Assembly (NCBI RefSeq): GCF_002906165.1
Contig: NZ_PPCN01000010.1
Location: 124,001 to 188,000 of the forward strand
Direction of reading: 5' to 3'
Source of the DNA: Roseibium marinum
GTDB lineage: Bacteria; Pseudomonadota; Alphaproteobacteria; Rhizobiales; Stappiaceae
DNA: 64,000 nucleotides
Shown here: positions 29,501 through 38,015 of the stretch, piece by piece
How the letters are laid out: each line of letters begins with the position of its first letter
Position numbering within the stretch: position 1 is the first letter of the stretch
Notes under the pieces: generated by a model
What the model saw: the letters and a program-made list of their open reading frames with translations, nothing else
The model's database searches: none
What the model was told of the DNA's origin: nothing
Position numbers and translations under genes: made by a program

Positions 29501-30394
29501 ATGCAAAAACAGAAAATTGGTTTCATCGGTCTGGGGCGCATGGGCGCGCCAATGTCGCGCCGGCTTCTGGCCGCGGGGTATGAGCTGGTTGTTCTCGACG
29601 TAAACGATGTGGCCATGGATGCACTGGTGGAAGCTGGCGCCGAAAAGGCTGCATCGCCCAGGGATGTCGCCGACAGGACCGACATCGTCATCACCAGCCT
29701 GCCCAAGCCTGACATCGTACGGCATATGGCGCTGGGGGAAGACGGTATTGCGGCTGGATCGCGTGCGACCATCATGCTCGATGTGTCGACGACCGGCCCC
29801 AGCGCCGCCAAGGAGGTTGCCGAAGGGCTCTCCAAGGTCGGCAAACAATGGGTCGATTGCCCCGTCAGCGGCGGCATCAAGGGAGCAACCGAGGGCACAC
29901 TGGCACTGATGGTGTCATGCCCCAACGCGACCTTCGAGACCGTCAAGCCGGTCATCGCCAATTTCGGTAAGGCCTTTCATGTCGGTGAAGAAGCCGGGCT
30001 GGGGCAGGTGGTCAAGCTTGCCAACAACATGCTTGCCGCCGCCGCGGTTTTTCTCACCGGGGAGGCGATGGCAATGGGCGTGAAAGCGGGTGTCGATGCC
30101 AAGGTGATGCTCGACATCATCAACATGAGCTCGGGCCGCAACAGTGCCTCGCAGGACAAGTTCCCCAAGGCGGTGCTGCCGGGAACCTTCGATTTCGGTT
30201 TTGCGACCGGACTTTCCTACAAGGACGTCCGGCTTTGCGTCGATGAATCTGAAACTCTTGGCGTCCCGATGGTTGGCGGCGCGCTCGTGCGGCAGATTCT
30301 GGCGATTACCCAGTCCAAATATGGCGCCGATTCCGACTTCACGTCGATGGTGAAGCTCATCGAGGATTGGTCCGGCGTCGAGATCAGGGGGTAA
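29501..30394 (+). CDS. 3-hydroxyisobutyrate dehydrogenase-like beta-hydroxyacid dehydrogenase
   Basis: 297 aa. Rossmann motif GLGRMG at residues 10-15, substrate loop DCPVSGGIKGA at 119-129, catalytic Lys172 in KLANNML. These residues define the beta-hydroxyacid dehydrogenase family (3-hydroxyisobutyrate, tartronate semialdehyde, 6-phosphogluconate-like). It follows the SDR in one operon and could oxidise or reduce a hydroxy acid produced by the preceding enzymes. Confidence 0.92.
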   Translation: MQKQKIGFIGLGRMGAPMSRRLLAAGYELVVLDVNDVAMDALVEAGAEKAASPRDVADRTDIVITSLPKPDIVRHMALGEDGIAAGSRATIMLDVSTTGPSAAKEVAEGLSKVGKQWVDCPVSGGIKGATEGTLALMVSCPNATFETVKPVIANFGKAFHVGEEAGLGQVVKLANNMLAAAAVFLTGEAMAMGVKAGVDAKVMLDIINMSSGRNSASQDKFPKAVLPGTFDFGFATGLSYKDVRLCVDESETLGVPMVGGALVRQILAITQSKYGADSDFTSMVKLIEDWSGVEIRG

Positions 30395-30399
30395 CCGGA

Positions 30400-31806
30400 A
30401 TGTCCGAGATGTCCGCCATCAAATCCGATACCGGAAGTTCCTCCACGGTTCTGGAAGAGGTTGTGCGCCAGTCGCTGGCTTTCAGCGTGGCGGATGTCTC
30501 GGACATGCTGGCCGCCAAAGCGCGGCTATGTCTGGTTGATTTCTTGTCGTGTGCTCTGGAAGCGGCCGACTTGCCCTGGAGCCGGCAGGCAGCCGGTGTC
30601 GCCGCGCCCTATGGCGACAGCGTTATCATTGGTGAGGCGAAGGTCACGACGCCGGACGATGCCGCGTTCGCCAATGCTGTACGCGGGCATGGCCTCGTGC
30701 GCGAAGATATGCACACCGGCAGCATCGCCCATCTCGGAGTGGTAATCTGGCCGACCTTGCTGGCGCTGGCGGAAACGCGATCGATCAGCGGTCCGGAGTT
30801 TTTGCGGGCCGCAATCCTTGGATACGAGGCTGGCGGGCGATTGGGGCGCAAGGTGATGACACCCGAGGTGGCGCGCCTGTTCCGGCCCACGGGTCTGATA
30901 GGCCCCTATGCCGCGGCGCTTGCCGGAGCCGCGGCTCTTGGTCTCGACCAGGAAACCACCTGCGCCGCCTTGGCGTTGGCCGGCAATTGCTCCGCGGGTC
31001 TCAACGAGTGGCCGCATACCGGCTCCGACGAGATGTATTTCCACCCCGGCTTTGCCGTACGCAATGCCATCCGTTCGATCCGTCTGGCCGAAGCAGGCGC
31101 GCGCGGCTCGACCAGTATTGTCGAAGGGCCCGCCGGGATGTTGGCCGCCTATGCCCGCATGCAACTCGACAGCCCGGTGACGATGTTTCCCGGGGGCGAC
31201 GCGGAAATCCTGTCGGTGTTCAACAAACAGGTGCCGGCCTGCAATTTCGCGCAATCTCCGTGTCAGGCGGCCGTTGCGGCACTGGAAAAAGCCGGGGTCT
31301 CCAGCGATCGGATCACCCGGGTCGCGATCGATACCTATGATGCCGCCCTCAACTATCCGGGCTGCGCGCATATGGGGCCATTCCGCACGCCTCTCCAGGC
31401 CAAGATGAGCATTGCGTTCGGGGTTGGCGCGGCGCTGGCGCGCGGCGAAATCGCCGAGGCCAATTATGCGCGGCTGAAGGAACCGGAAATTCTGCGGCTT
31501 GTGGACGCGACCAGCTTCCGGATCGACGAGGCTCTCAATGCCGCCTTCCCGCAAAAGCAGGGGACGCGCGTAACGCTGACGCTGGATGACGGCCGCGAGG
31601 TCGGCCATGCCATGGACAACATCGCCTATGCGGACGCGGCGCTGATCCGCCACCGCTTTGAAGCCGCGGCCGGGCTGCGCCTCGGCGCGGAAAAGACCGG
31701 CGTGATCCTGCGGGAGATCGACGGCATGGCGGCGCTGGCGGACACCGCCTCGATCGTCCGCAATTGCGCCGCGGACGCCGGTTCATCTCCCGGGGGAGAG
31801 AAATGA
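30400..31806 (+). CDS. MmgE/PrpD family protein
   Basis: 468 aa from the ATG at 30400, 5 bp after the dehydrogenase stop. MmgE/PrpD fold: an N-terminal helical domain with DFLSCALEAADLPWS and AFANAVRGHGLVREDMH, then the C-terminal alpha/beta domain. Known members dehydrate 2-methylcitrate or isomerise/dehydrate related hydroxy acids such as cis-aconitate; many catabolic paralogues are uncharacterised. Its presence points to a hydroxylated carboxylic acid intermediate rather than a simple sugar. Confidence 0.88.
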   Translation: MSEMSAIKSDTGSSSTVLEEVVRQSLAFSVADVSDMLAAKARLCLVDFLSCALEAADLPWSRQAAGVAAPYGDSVIIGEAKVTTPDDAAFANAVRGHGLVREDMHTGSIAHLGVVIWPTLLALAETRSISGPEFLRAAILGYEAGGRLGRKVMTPEVARLFRPTGLIGPYAAALAGAAALGLDQETTCAALALAGNCSAGLNEWPHTGSDEMYFHPGFAVRNAIRSIRLAEAGARGSTSIVEGPAGMLAAYARMQLDSPVTMFPGGDAEILSVFNKQVPACNFAQSPCQAAVAALEKAGVSSDRITRVAIDTYDAALNYPGCAHMGPFRTPLQAKMSIAFGVGAALARGEIAEANYARLKEPEILRLVDATSFRIDEALNAAFPQKQGTRVTLTLDDGREVGHAMDNIAYADAALIRHRFEAAAGLRLGAEKTGVILREIDGMAALADTASIVRNCAADAGSSPGGEK

Positions 31807-31934
31807 CCGGGATCGTGGCGGCTCGCTCTGCCGGTATGGTCCACGGATTGATGTCTTCCGTGACAGGGCCGGGTACCGGCACCGGTGTTCCCGAGGAGCT
31901 TACGCTCGTCGCAGCCGAGTGGCCGAGCAACTGA
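31803..31934 (+). CDS. Possible 43-aa translation-coupled small protein
   Basis: An ATG overlaps the MmgE/PrpD stop as ATGA, with a GGGGGAGAG ribosome site just before it. The frame is open for 43 codons to a TGA at 31932. The peptide is Gly/Thr-rich in the middle and not membrane-like, and I do not recognise it. It could be a real small product, or the truncated start of a gene lost before the CMD gene at 32031. Confidence 0.35.
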   Translation: MTGIVAARSAGMVHGLMSSVTGPGTGTGVPEELTLVAAEWPSN

Positions 31935-32030
31935 ATTCGATGTGGCCGGGTCGATTGTATCCGTCCGCATTTCCGCTAGGTCCCGCGCCAATGAAGGGGC
32001 GGGCCAGCCAACCAACAGCAGGAAGCAAAG

Positions 32031-32408
32031 ATGAACAAGGAAACATTCGACAAGGGCCTGGAAATTCGCAAGTCGGTTCTCGGCGCGGAATTTGTGGAAA
32101 AATCGCTGGCCAGCGCCACCGAATTCAATATGCCCATGCAGGAACTGACCACGGAATATTGCTGGGGTACGGTGTGGGGACGCGAAGGGCTTTCCAGGAA
32201 GACGCGCAGCATGCTCAATCTGGCGATGATCAGCGCGCTCAACCGTCCGCACGAGCTGAAAATGCATGTGAAAGGCGCCCTGAGAAACGGTGTCTCCAAG
32301 GATGAAATCCGCGAAGTCCTGCTTCAGGTCGCGATCTATTGCGGAATTCCCGCCGGCGTTGACGGGTTCCGCATCGCTGCCGAGGCCATTAAAGAATTGG
32401 AAGAGTAG
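32031..32408 (+). CDS. Carboxymuconolactone-decarboxylase-like protein
   Basis: 125 aa, all-helical AhpD/CMD fold of the PcaC length class. The typical GLSRKTRSMLNLAMISALNRPHELKMHVKGALRNGVSKDEIREVLLQVAIYCGIPAG core is intact in pieces. There is one Cys in the conserved late position and no CxxC, which argues against AhpD peroxidase activity. In this operon it likely decarboxylates or assists an unidentified lactone or keto acid. An AAGCAAAG-type site precedes the ATG. Confidence 0.87.
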   Translation: MNKETFDKGLEIRKSVLGAEFVEKSLASATEFNMPMQELTTEYCWGTVWGREGLSRKTRSMLNLAMISALNRPHELKMHVKGALRNGVSKDEIREVLLQVAIYCGIPAGVDGFRIAAEAIKELEE

Positions 32409-32445
32409 GGGCTTCGCGCCTTTACCAAGCCGAAGAGACAGATTG

Positions 32446-33240
32446 ATGAGCGATGTCTACGAAGTCCTGGCGATCCGTTACGGGCACCATGCCCGCAACG
32501 CATCGGAGAATTTTATCGGTGGTGATTTGCATGACCTGCCGATGCCGCTGGACTATTTCGTGTGGGTCATTCGCAATGACCAGCGCACGATCGTGGTGGA
32601 TACCGGTTTCTGCGAGGACAGCGGCGCCCGCCGCAAACGCGAGCTGGTGAAACCGGTGGCCGAGGGTCTTGCGGCGGCGGGGGTCGATATCGGGGCGGTC
32701 GAGGATATCATCATCACGCACATGCATTATGACCATGCTGGCAACAACCATCTGTTTCCCGATGCACGGTTCCATCTGCAGGACAGCGAAATGAACTTCG
32801 CTACCGGGCGCTGCATGTGCCATCCCCATGGCAATCACCCGTATGACGTGGACCATGTCGTGGGGCTGGTGCGAAAGGTCTATGCCGGCGATGTGGTGTT
32901 TCACGATGGCGACGAAGAGTTGTTCCCTGGCGTTAGCCTGCACCATGTCGGCGGCCATGCCCGCGGGCTGCAATGCGTGCGGGTGAATACCGGACGGGGA
33001 CCGATCGTACTCGCCTCCGACGCGACGCATCATTATAACCATATGGAAGAGGGTCGGGTTTTCCCGTCTTGCGACAGCGTTTCCGACGCTCTGGAAGGTT
33101 ACAACAAGCTGCGCAAGCTGGGAGGTGCTGTTGAGAACATCATTCCCGGCCACGATCCCAAGGTGATGGAAAATTATCCCGCGTTCAGTGCTGCCACGAA
33201 GGGCTGGATCGCACGGCTGGACAAGCCGGGCGCGAAATAG
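32446..33240 (+). CDS. Metallo-beta-lactamase-fold hydrolase, AHL-lactonase-like
   Basis: 264 aa. The zinc motif is T-H-M-H-Y-D-H at residues 91-97 (His92, His94, Asp96, His97). HHVGGHARGLQ supplies the next His and LASDATHHY the bridging Asp; IIPGHDP gives the last His. The N-terminus and length resemble the N-acyl homoserine lactonase (AttM/AiiB) family. In a sugar-acid operon it could equally open a catabolic lactone. The start at 32446 is the ATG nearest the AAGAGAC site. It is the last enzyme gene before the terminator. Confidence 0.88.
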   Translation: MSDVYEVLAIRYGHHARNASENFIGGDLHDLPMPLDYFVWVIRNDQRTIVVDTGFCEDSGARRKRELVKPVAEGLAAAGVDIGAVEDIIITHMHYDHAGNNHLFPDARFHLQDSEMNFATGRCMCHPHGNHPYDVDHVVGLVRKVYAGDVVFHDGDEELFPGVSLHHVGGHARGLQCVRVNTGRGPIVLASDATHHYNHMEEGRVFPSCDSVSDALEGYNKLRKLGGAVENIIPGHDPKVMENYPAFSAATKGWIARLDKPGAK

Positions 33241-33275
33241 ATCCGCGATTTTTTACCCCATTTCTGCGGACGGTG

Positions 33276-33452
33276 GGTGAGGGGTCGCAATATCAAAACG
33301 GTATGGGCAAGGGCGGTTATCAATTCCGGCCTGCTCTCCACCGAAGCGCCTCCTTCGGTAGCCTCAAGCCGTGCGGCATCGATTGCGATGGCTCCAATCA
33401 CGGCACCTACCAGTTCAAAAACCTCGACTATATGCTCACCTTCGGTCTGTAA
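33276..33452 (+). other. Short open fragment in the gap after the lactonase gene
   Basis: In the 313-bp gap after the lactonase, one plus-strand frame runs open from about 33276 to a TAA at 33450-33452. The peptide is rich in aromatic and Gly residues (KPCGIDCDGSNHGTYQFKNL), ending Tyr-Met-Leu-Thr-Phe-Gly-Leu, reminiscent of a protein C-terminus. No start or ribosome site is evident. It may be the tail of a deleted gene, or chance. Confidence 0.2.
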
Positions 33453-33518
33453 GCGGGAGCAAGAGGTTGGCCGATCGTTCGCTGTTGAAGTAATTGCCAT
33501 AAGGCAGAACAGGTAGAG

Positions 33519-33556
33519 GAGCACCCGGCGGCTTGGCCGGGTGCTCGTGTTTTTTA
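33519..33556 (+). terminator. Rho-independent terminator after the lactonase operon
   Basis: GAGCACCCGG and CCGGGTGCTC form a perfect 10-bp stem with an 8-base loop, followed after GTG by six T residues on the plus strand. It ends the rightward enzyme operon. The T-run touches the stop codon of the convergent DctP gene, and there is no T-run on the other strand, so it works mainly for the plus-strand transcript. Confidence 0.92.
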
Positions 33557-34615
33557 TTTGCCCAAGGCTCGGCGCGCCTTTTCCACATAGGATTTACCGT
33601 CGAACCCAAGTTCCTCGGCGCGATCGTAGAAGGACTGGTATGCCGCTGCCGAATATTCTTCGGCTGTCACACGGTCCACTTCGGATTGGGGAGCGGTCCA
33701 CAATTCAATGCCGTTTTCTCGCATTTCATCGATAGCCGTGTCCACGTTTGCATAGAAGTCGTAGAGCGCTTCATGCTGAAGATCGTCCATTTCGGCGCGA
33801 ATTGCGGTCCGCAGATCTTCGGGGATTTCTTCCCAAATGTCCTTGTTGACAATCACAACCCACCCGGTGATCGGTCCGATCTTCCAATTCTGTACATTGG
33901 GGGCCACACGCCAGTATTCTTGCCCGTTCCCGTAACAGGTTGACGTGAACAGTCCGTCGATCACCCCTCGTTGCAACGCCGAGGGGACTTCCGACAAGGG
34001 CAAGGGTGCCGGCTTGGCGCCAATCGCATCCAGCAAGGATGCGGTTTGCGGATTGTGGACGCGGATTTTCTTGCCCACGAAGTCTTCCAGGGTGTGAATG
34101 GGCTCCTTGGAGAACAGAGCCTGGCTGCACCAGGCTCCTTCGGCGAGAACCACCGAATTCCATTTCTCCTCCCACAATTGCTTGACATCGTCGAACCAGA
34201 ACGACTCACCCAGATAGGAATACTCCGCCATGTTGTTGATCAGATTGGGGAGGTTGAAAACGCCGAGCCGCGGCTCATCTGCGGCCAGATAAGTATGTAG
34301 CGCGCCCGACATGGGTACGCGCCCGGCTTTCACAGCCGCTGTGATCTGGGTGCCGCCGACAAGCGAGTCGTTCAAGGTGACTTTCACCTTGCCGCCCGTC
34401 GCGCGTTCAAAACGTTCGGGCACCTGGTTCATCATTTTCAGATAGAGCGAGTTGGGCGTCGATAGAATGCCCATGGTCAGGTCAAATTCCTGCGCATGGG
34501 CACTCCCGCCGAATTGCAGAGCTCCGGTAAAGGTAACTGCGGCTATGGCGGCTATGGATGCGTGGCGAACTGCTTCAAAGCGACCCATTGGCCGATTGCT
34601 GTTCTGCTTGTCTTT
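33554..34615 (-). CDS. TRAP transporter substrate-binding protein (DctP family)
   Basis: 353 aa from the ATG at 34615, behind a GGGAGGA site; a longer frame exists without one. The signal peptide is long, cleaving near residue 42 (Ala-His-Ala). The mature protein has the DctP core: VKVTLNDSLVGGTQITAAVKAGRVPM, KIRVHNPQTASLLDAIGAKPAPLPLSEVPSALQRGVIDG (split here only for reading), and GWVVIVNKDIWEEIP. The conserved Arg in the KIRVHN strand should bind the carboxylate of the ligand. It is divergent from the fused membrane component at 34766. Confidence 0.93.
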   Translation of the reverse strand, partial: KDKQNSNRPMGRFEAVRHASIAAIAAVTFTGALQFGGSAHAQEFDLTMGILSTPNSLYLKMMNQVPERFERATGGKVKVTLNDSLVGGTQITAAVKAGRVPMSGALHTYLAADEPRLGVFNLPNLINNMAEYSYLGESFWFDDVKQLWEEKWNSVVLAEGAWCSQALFSKEPIHTLEDFVGKKIRVHNPQTASLLDAIGAKPAPLPLSEVPSALQRGVIDGLFTSTCYGNGQEYWRVAPNVQNWKIGPITGWVVIVNKDIWEEIPEDLRTAIRAEMDDLQHEALYDFYANVDTAIDEMRENGIELWTAPQSEVDRVTAEEYSAAAYQSFYDRAEELGFDGKSYVEKARRALGK

Positions 34616-34664
34616 CATGTCTTTCCTCCCTTGATTTTCACGATCGCGCATGGTCTACCATGCT

Positions 34665-34686
34665 AACAATAAGGCGATAATACAAT
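34665..34686 (-). promoter_or_regulatory. Candidate shared operator, site C (TRAP genes)
   Basis: Read on the minus strand this is ATTGTATTATC, GCC, TTATTGTT, matching site B at 18 of 21 positions. It lies in the 150-bp gap between divergent dctP and the fused dctQM gene, about 50 bp upstream of dctP. One factor could therefore co-control the TRAP pair and the ABC/SDR operons. Confidence 0.55.
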
Positions 34687-34765
34687 CATATATATTCATT
34701 GCAATGGCAACATTGGTTTGATAGTTCCTCAAGGAGCAGATGGTGTCTGAACGGCGGGGGATGTT

Positions 34766-36808
34766 TTGAGCGAATTGGATCGGGATTCCAGCCGGAGCAA
34801 GCCTTCCGGCATCGTGAAATCGATAGATCTGGTCACCACCGTCACAGGTGTGATCAGCGCGTTGGCGCTGCTGGTGATGACCGCGATCGTATGCTTCGAA
34901 ATTTTCTCCAGATATGTGCTCAACGAGCCAACCTACTGGGGAACGGACATAGCGACCTATTTGCTGGTTGGCATGACGTTTATGGGATTGGCCCAGGCGC
35001 AAAAAGCGGGCGCTCACGTTCAGGTCGAACTGCTGATTGGCGCTGTCTCTGATGAGTGGCGGAAGCGCCTTGAAATTTTTGCCAACTGGCTCGGTTTGAT
35101 TTTCGTCATATTTGCCGGCTGGCAGATGGCGGCATTCAACTACGCGGAGTATGTCAACGATACCCGCGACTGGGGATTGCTCGGTACACAGCAATGGATT
35201 CCCGAACTTTTTGTCTCGCTGGGCTATCTGGCTTTCTTCTGGGCCATACTCGCCGATATTTTCAGAATCAGCGCGGCGCCGCGACTAAGGGAAAATATTA
35301 TCGTATTGAGCGTTCTGGCGCTGTTCACCGCGCTTTTGCTGCTTGGGCCGGACACTGTACGCATCGATAAATTCAGGGTCGATATCGGATCTGTGGCCAT
35401 TATCGCCTTTGCCGTCTGCTCCGCCTTTGTTCTGAACGGCTCACGCATGTTTCTTGCCCTTCTGGCAAGCATCGTCGCGGTGGGACTGGCGTTCGCCTTC
35501 GCCAAGGGTGCGGGGCTCGTCGTGATCGGACTGATGCTGGTCGCGACACTGTTCGTACTTCTGATTATCGGCGTCCGTGTCGCGCTCACCCTCGGCATTG
35601 CAGGTCTGCTCGGACTGATGTTTCTGCTGCCCAGCCCGCAATTGTCGCTATTGGCCGAGCGGTCCTGGAACAGCGTCAATACCTTCACGCTAACGGCGGT
35701 GCCGATGTTCGTGCTCATGGGGGCATTGCTCATAAGGAGCGGGGTGACCAAAGAACTTTTCGACGCATTAACGCGCTGGTTCGGGCGTACGCCGGGCGGC
35801 ATCGCTCACGCCACGGTTGGCGCATCCGCTGTCTTTGCCGCCGTCTCCGGTTCAAGTCTGGCAACCGCGGCCACCATGGGCAAGGTCGCCTGTCCCGAGA
35901 TGACCTCCCGGGGGTATGGCACGCGGCTGACATATGGCGTTGTCGCCGCCGGGGCTACGCTGGGCATTCTGATTCCGCCCAGCATCGCCATGATCATCTA
36001 CGGCACCAACGTGGGCGTGCCGGTCCCCCAGCTGTTTATTGCAGGTGTCATTCCAGGTCTGATACTGAGCCTCGGCTTTATGGCCTGCGTCACCGCCTGG
36101 TCGTTCGTGTGCCCGGGGGCAACACCGCGCGGCGAAGCCTATAGCATTGGAGAGAAAATCGGCGGTTCTCTGTCGATCCTTCCGTTCCTGCTGGTTATCG
36201 CGGTCGTGCTCGGCTCGCTCTATGCCGGCGTTGCGACGCCGAGCGAGGCTGGCGGCGTTGGCGCGGCAGCGTCTCTTGTGATCGCTCTTTACCGCCGCTC
36301 ACTGTCCTGGCGCGGCCTGTACCTGACAGCGATCGAGACGGTTCGCATCACCTCGTTTCTTCTGCTCATCGTGGTCGGCGCCGCCATCATGAGTTGGGTC
36401 TTCGACTTCCTGCGCATTCCCAAAACACTCGTCGGGCTCGTCGAAGGCGCTGATCTGGCCCCATGGCTGGTCGTTGCGATCATTGCGGCGGTCTATGTGG
36501 TTCTGGGCATGTTCATCGAATCCATCTCGATGATGCTGATGACATTGCCGGTGACGTTCCCGATCATGATGTCCATCGGCGTCGACCCGCTATGGTTCGG
36601 CGTCTTTCTGGTGGTCATGATAGAACTGGGACTGGTTACGCCCCCGGTGGGGATCATCCTGTTCATCCTGCGCGGTGTGGCTGGGGATGTGCCCGTCAAG
36701 GAAATCGTCTACGGCGTTATCCCGTTCGTCGGCGTTATTCTCACTTTTCTGGTGTTGATTTATCTAGTGCCCGATATCGTGCTTTGGCTGCCCAACAAGC
36801 TGCAATAA
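34766..36808 (+). CDS. TRAP transporter fused permease (DctQ-DctM)
   Basis: 680 aa, TTG start with a GCGGGGG site 5 bp upstream; the ATG at 34761 is followed at once by a stop. Residues about 15-170 are the four-helix DctQ subunit (YWGTDIATYLLVGMTFMGLAQAQKAGAHVQVELL). Residues about 250-680 are DctM with its repeated GSSLATAATMGKVACPEM and PSEAGGVGAAASL motifs and GLVTPPVGIILF. Between them are about 80 residues with two or three additional hydrophobic helices, longer than the usual single linker helix of fused QM proteins. It imports a carboxylate captured by the DctP protein using an ion gradient. Confidence 0.93.
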   Translation: MSELDRDSSRSKPSGIVKSIDLVTTVTGVISALALLVMTAIVCFEIFSRYVLNEPTYWGTDIATYLLVGMTFMGLAQAQKAGAHVQVELLIGAVSDEWRKRLEIFANWLGLIFVIFAGWQMAAFNYAEYVNDTRDWGLLGTQQWIPELFVSLGYLAFFWAILADIFRISAAPRLRENIIVLSVLALFTALLLLGPDTVRIDKFRVDIGSVAIIAFAVCSAFVLNGSRMFLALLASIVAVGLAFAFAKGAGLVVIGLMLVATLFVLLIIGVRVALTLGIAGLLGLMFLLPSPQLSLLAERSWNSVNTFTLTAVPMFVLMGALLIRSGVTKELFDALTRWFGRTPGGIAHATVGASAVFAAVSGSSLATAATMGKVACPEMTSRGYGTRLTYGVVAAGATLGILIPPSIAMIIYGTNVGVPVPQLFIAGVIPGLILSLGFMACVTAWSFVCPGATPRGEAYSIGEKIGGSLSILPFLLVIAVVLGSLYAGVATPSEAGGVGAAASLVIALYRRSLSWRGLYLTAIETVRITSFLLLIVVGAAIMSWVFDFLRIPKTLVGLVEGADLAPWLVVAIIAAVYVVLGMFIESISMMLMTLPVTFPIMMSIGVDPLWFGVFLVVMIELGLVTPPVGIILFILRGVAGDVPVKEIVYGVIPFVGVILTFLVLIYLVPDIVLWLPNKLQ

Positions 36809-36890
36809 GCGATCGTCATGCGTTTCCATGCATGACAGCCGGCATGGGCTGTTCAGCCTTCGTAACTGAAGTTGGCTTCGCCGATCATGA

Positions 36891-36915
36891 CCTCCCTGCC
36901 TCAAAATCAGGGAGG
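36891..36915. repeat. Small hairpin after the TRAP gene
   Basis: CCTCCCTG (36891-36898) and CAGGGAGG (36908-36915) form an 8-bp stem with a 9-base loop, about 80 bp beyond the dctQM stop. There is no T-run, so it is at best a weak terminator. Apart from this and the repeat at 37069, nothing is recognised in the 298-bp gap. Confidence 0.4.
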
Positions 36916-37068
36916 GAAGGCGTCCACAATTCCAGGGCCGATTCAGTCAATTTCGGCAAGGTTGCATGCACATCGTGTTTCCGGCGCACCGCACTGGCTG
37001 ACGCGCCGAAAGGAGGGACGAACAGGCACCTGAGAAGTTTTGATGACGCCTGCAGCGAGAATAGTTAG

Positions 37069-37086
37069 TATGAGTCCGTACCCTGG
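37069..37086 (+). repeat. 18-bp dispersed repeat, copy 2
   Basis: Identical to 5947-5964 over TATGAGTCCGTACCCTGG, with no similarity continuing on either side. It lies 20 bp upstream of the AraC start, the distance where promoter or leader sequence would be expected, so if it is an IS scar it may have altered AraC expression. Confidence 0.6.
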
Positions 37087-37106
37087 ACTGGCTCCGAGAA
37101 CTGCTT

Positions 37107-37943
37107 TTGGTTGATCTTGCAAATATAGATGTGGCGACATCCATCTGGTCAGACACGTCTGACTATCAGACGCAACAGCATGCGCATCGCGACCATGCCA
37201 TGATTTTGTTGCCGATGGCGGGGACAATGACCATCAACGACGAGGTCATGGGGACGCGCCGACTGATTGAGCCCAGCTATTTCTACTATGTGGAGGCGGG
37301 GCTATCTCACAACACGCGCGCCAATCGAAGTCGTCAGGAGCACATCGCCGTATACGTGAACTCAGAATGGCAGGATTTCCTGAAATCCACGCACAGGGAC
37401 AATTTCTCGCAGCACAAACGCTCGGGAATCTGGAATTTGAGCAAGACAGGCGTGGGCTTGGCAAGAATTCTGGCGCGCAAGCAATACGAAACCGAACCGG
37501 ACCCGTTGAACCATTCTAACCGCTTGGTTTTGTTGCTGGCTGAAGATTGTCTCATGAAAGTGCAAATGTCAGAGCCGCAATTGCTCGGGCACCCGGACGA
37601 ACATGGTACCGTTCTTGTTCGTGAAGCTATTGATCGTATTCGCGCAAATCTGGCAAACCCGCTGTCGCTCGAACAAATCGCCGGGGAGCTTGAAATCTCC
37701 CGGCGCCAATTCACCCGTCTGTTTCGTAAGAGAACGGGTAGGTCGTTTGCGGAATTCGTGCGGGCGGAACGGTACCGGGAAGCAGCCCGTCTGTTGCGTG
37801 ACACAGGATGGTCAATTCAGCAGATTGCCTTCCAGGTCGGAATTGACAATTCCGCAAACTTTGCGACCGGATTTCAACGAGAAATCGGGGATACGCCATC
37901 TTCATATCGCGCCAAATCCGCTTTGGCCCGCCAGCAAAACTGA
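37107..37943 (+). CDS. AraC-family transcriptional regulator
   Basis: 278 aa by the longest frame from a TTG. No ATG or good ribosome site is present near this start, so the exact N-terminus is uncertain. The N-terminal cupin domain (QQHAHRDHAMILLPMAG) would bind the effector. The C-terminal 100 residues hold two helix-turn-helix units (NPLSLEQIAGELEISRRQFTRLFRKRTG; GWSIQQIAFQVGIDNSANFATGFQREIGDTPSSYR). It is co-directional with, and probably activates, the TAXI transporter genes that follow 72 bp later. Confidence 0.9.
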   Translation: MVDLANIDVATSIWSDTSDYQTQQHAHRDHAMILLPMAGTMTINDEVMGTRRLIEPSYFYYVEAGLSHNTRANRSRQEHIAVYVNSEWQDFLKSTHRDNFSQHKRSGIWNLSKTGVGLARILARKQYETEPDPLNHSNRLVLLLAEDCLMKVQMSEPQLLGHPDEHGTVLVREAIDRIRANLANPLSLEQIAGELEISRRQFTRLFRKRTGRSFAEFVRAERYREAARLLRDTGWSIQQIAFQVGIDNSANFATGFQREIGDTPSSYRAKSALARQQN

Positions 37944-38015
37944 TCTGGCCCGCATTCAAAAGCATTGGATTTTGTCTCGTGTAACCTGAGAGAAGGTTTA
38001 ACACGGAGGCATTTA

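Noticed and set aside
36809..37106. Possible gene remnants in the gap before AraC
   Set aside because: Short frames on both strands have no continuous similarity to known proteins; only the hairpin and the 18-bp repeat could be supported.
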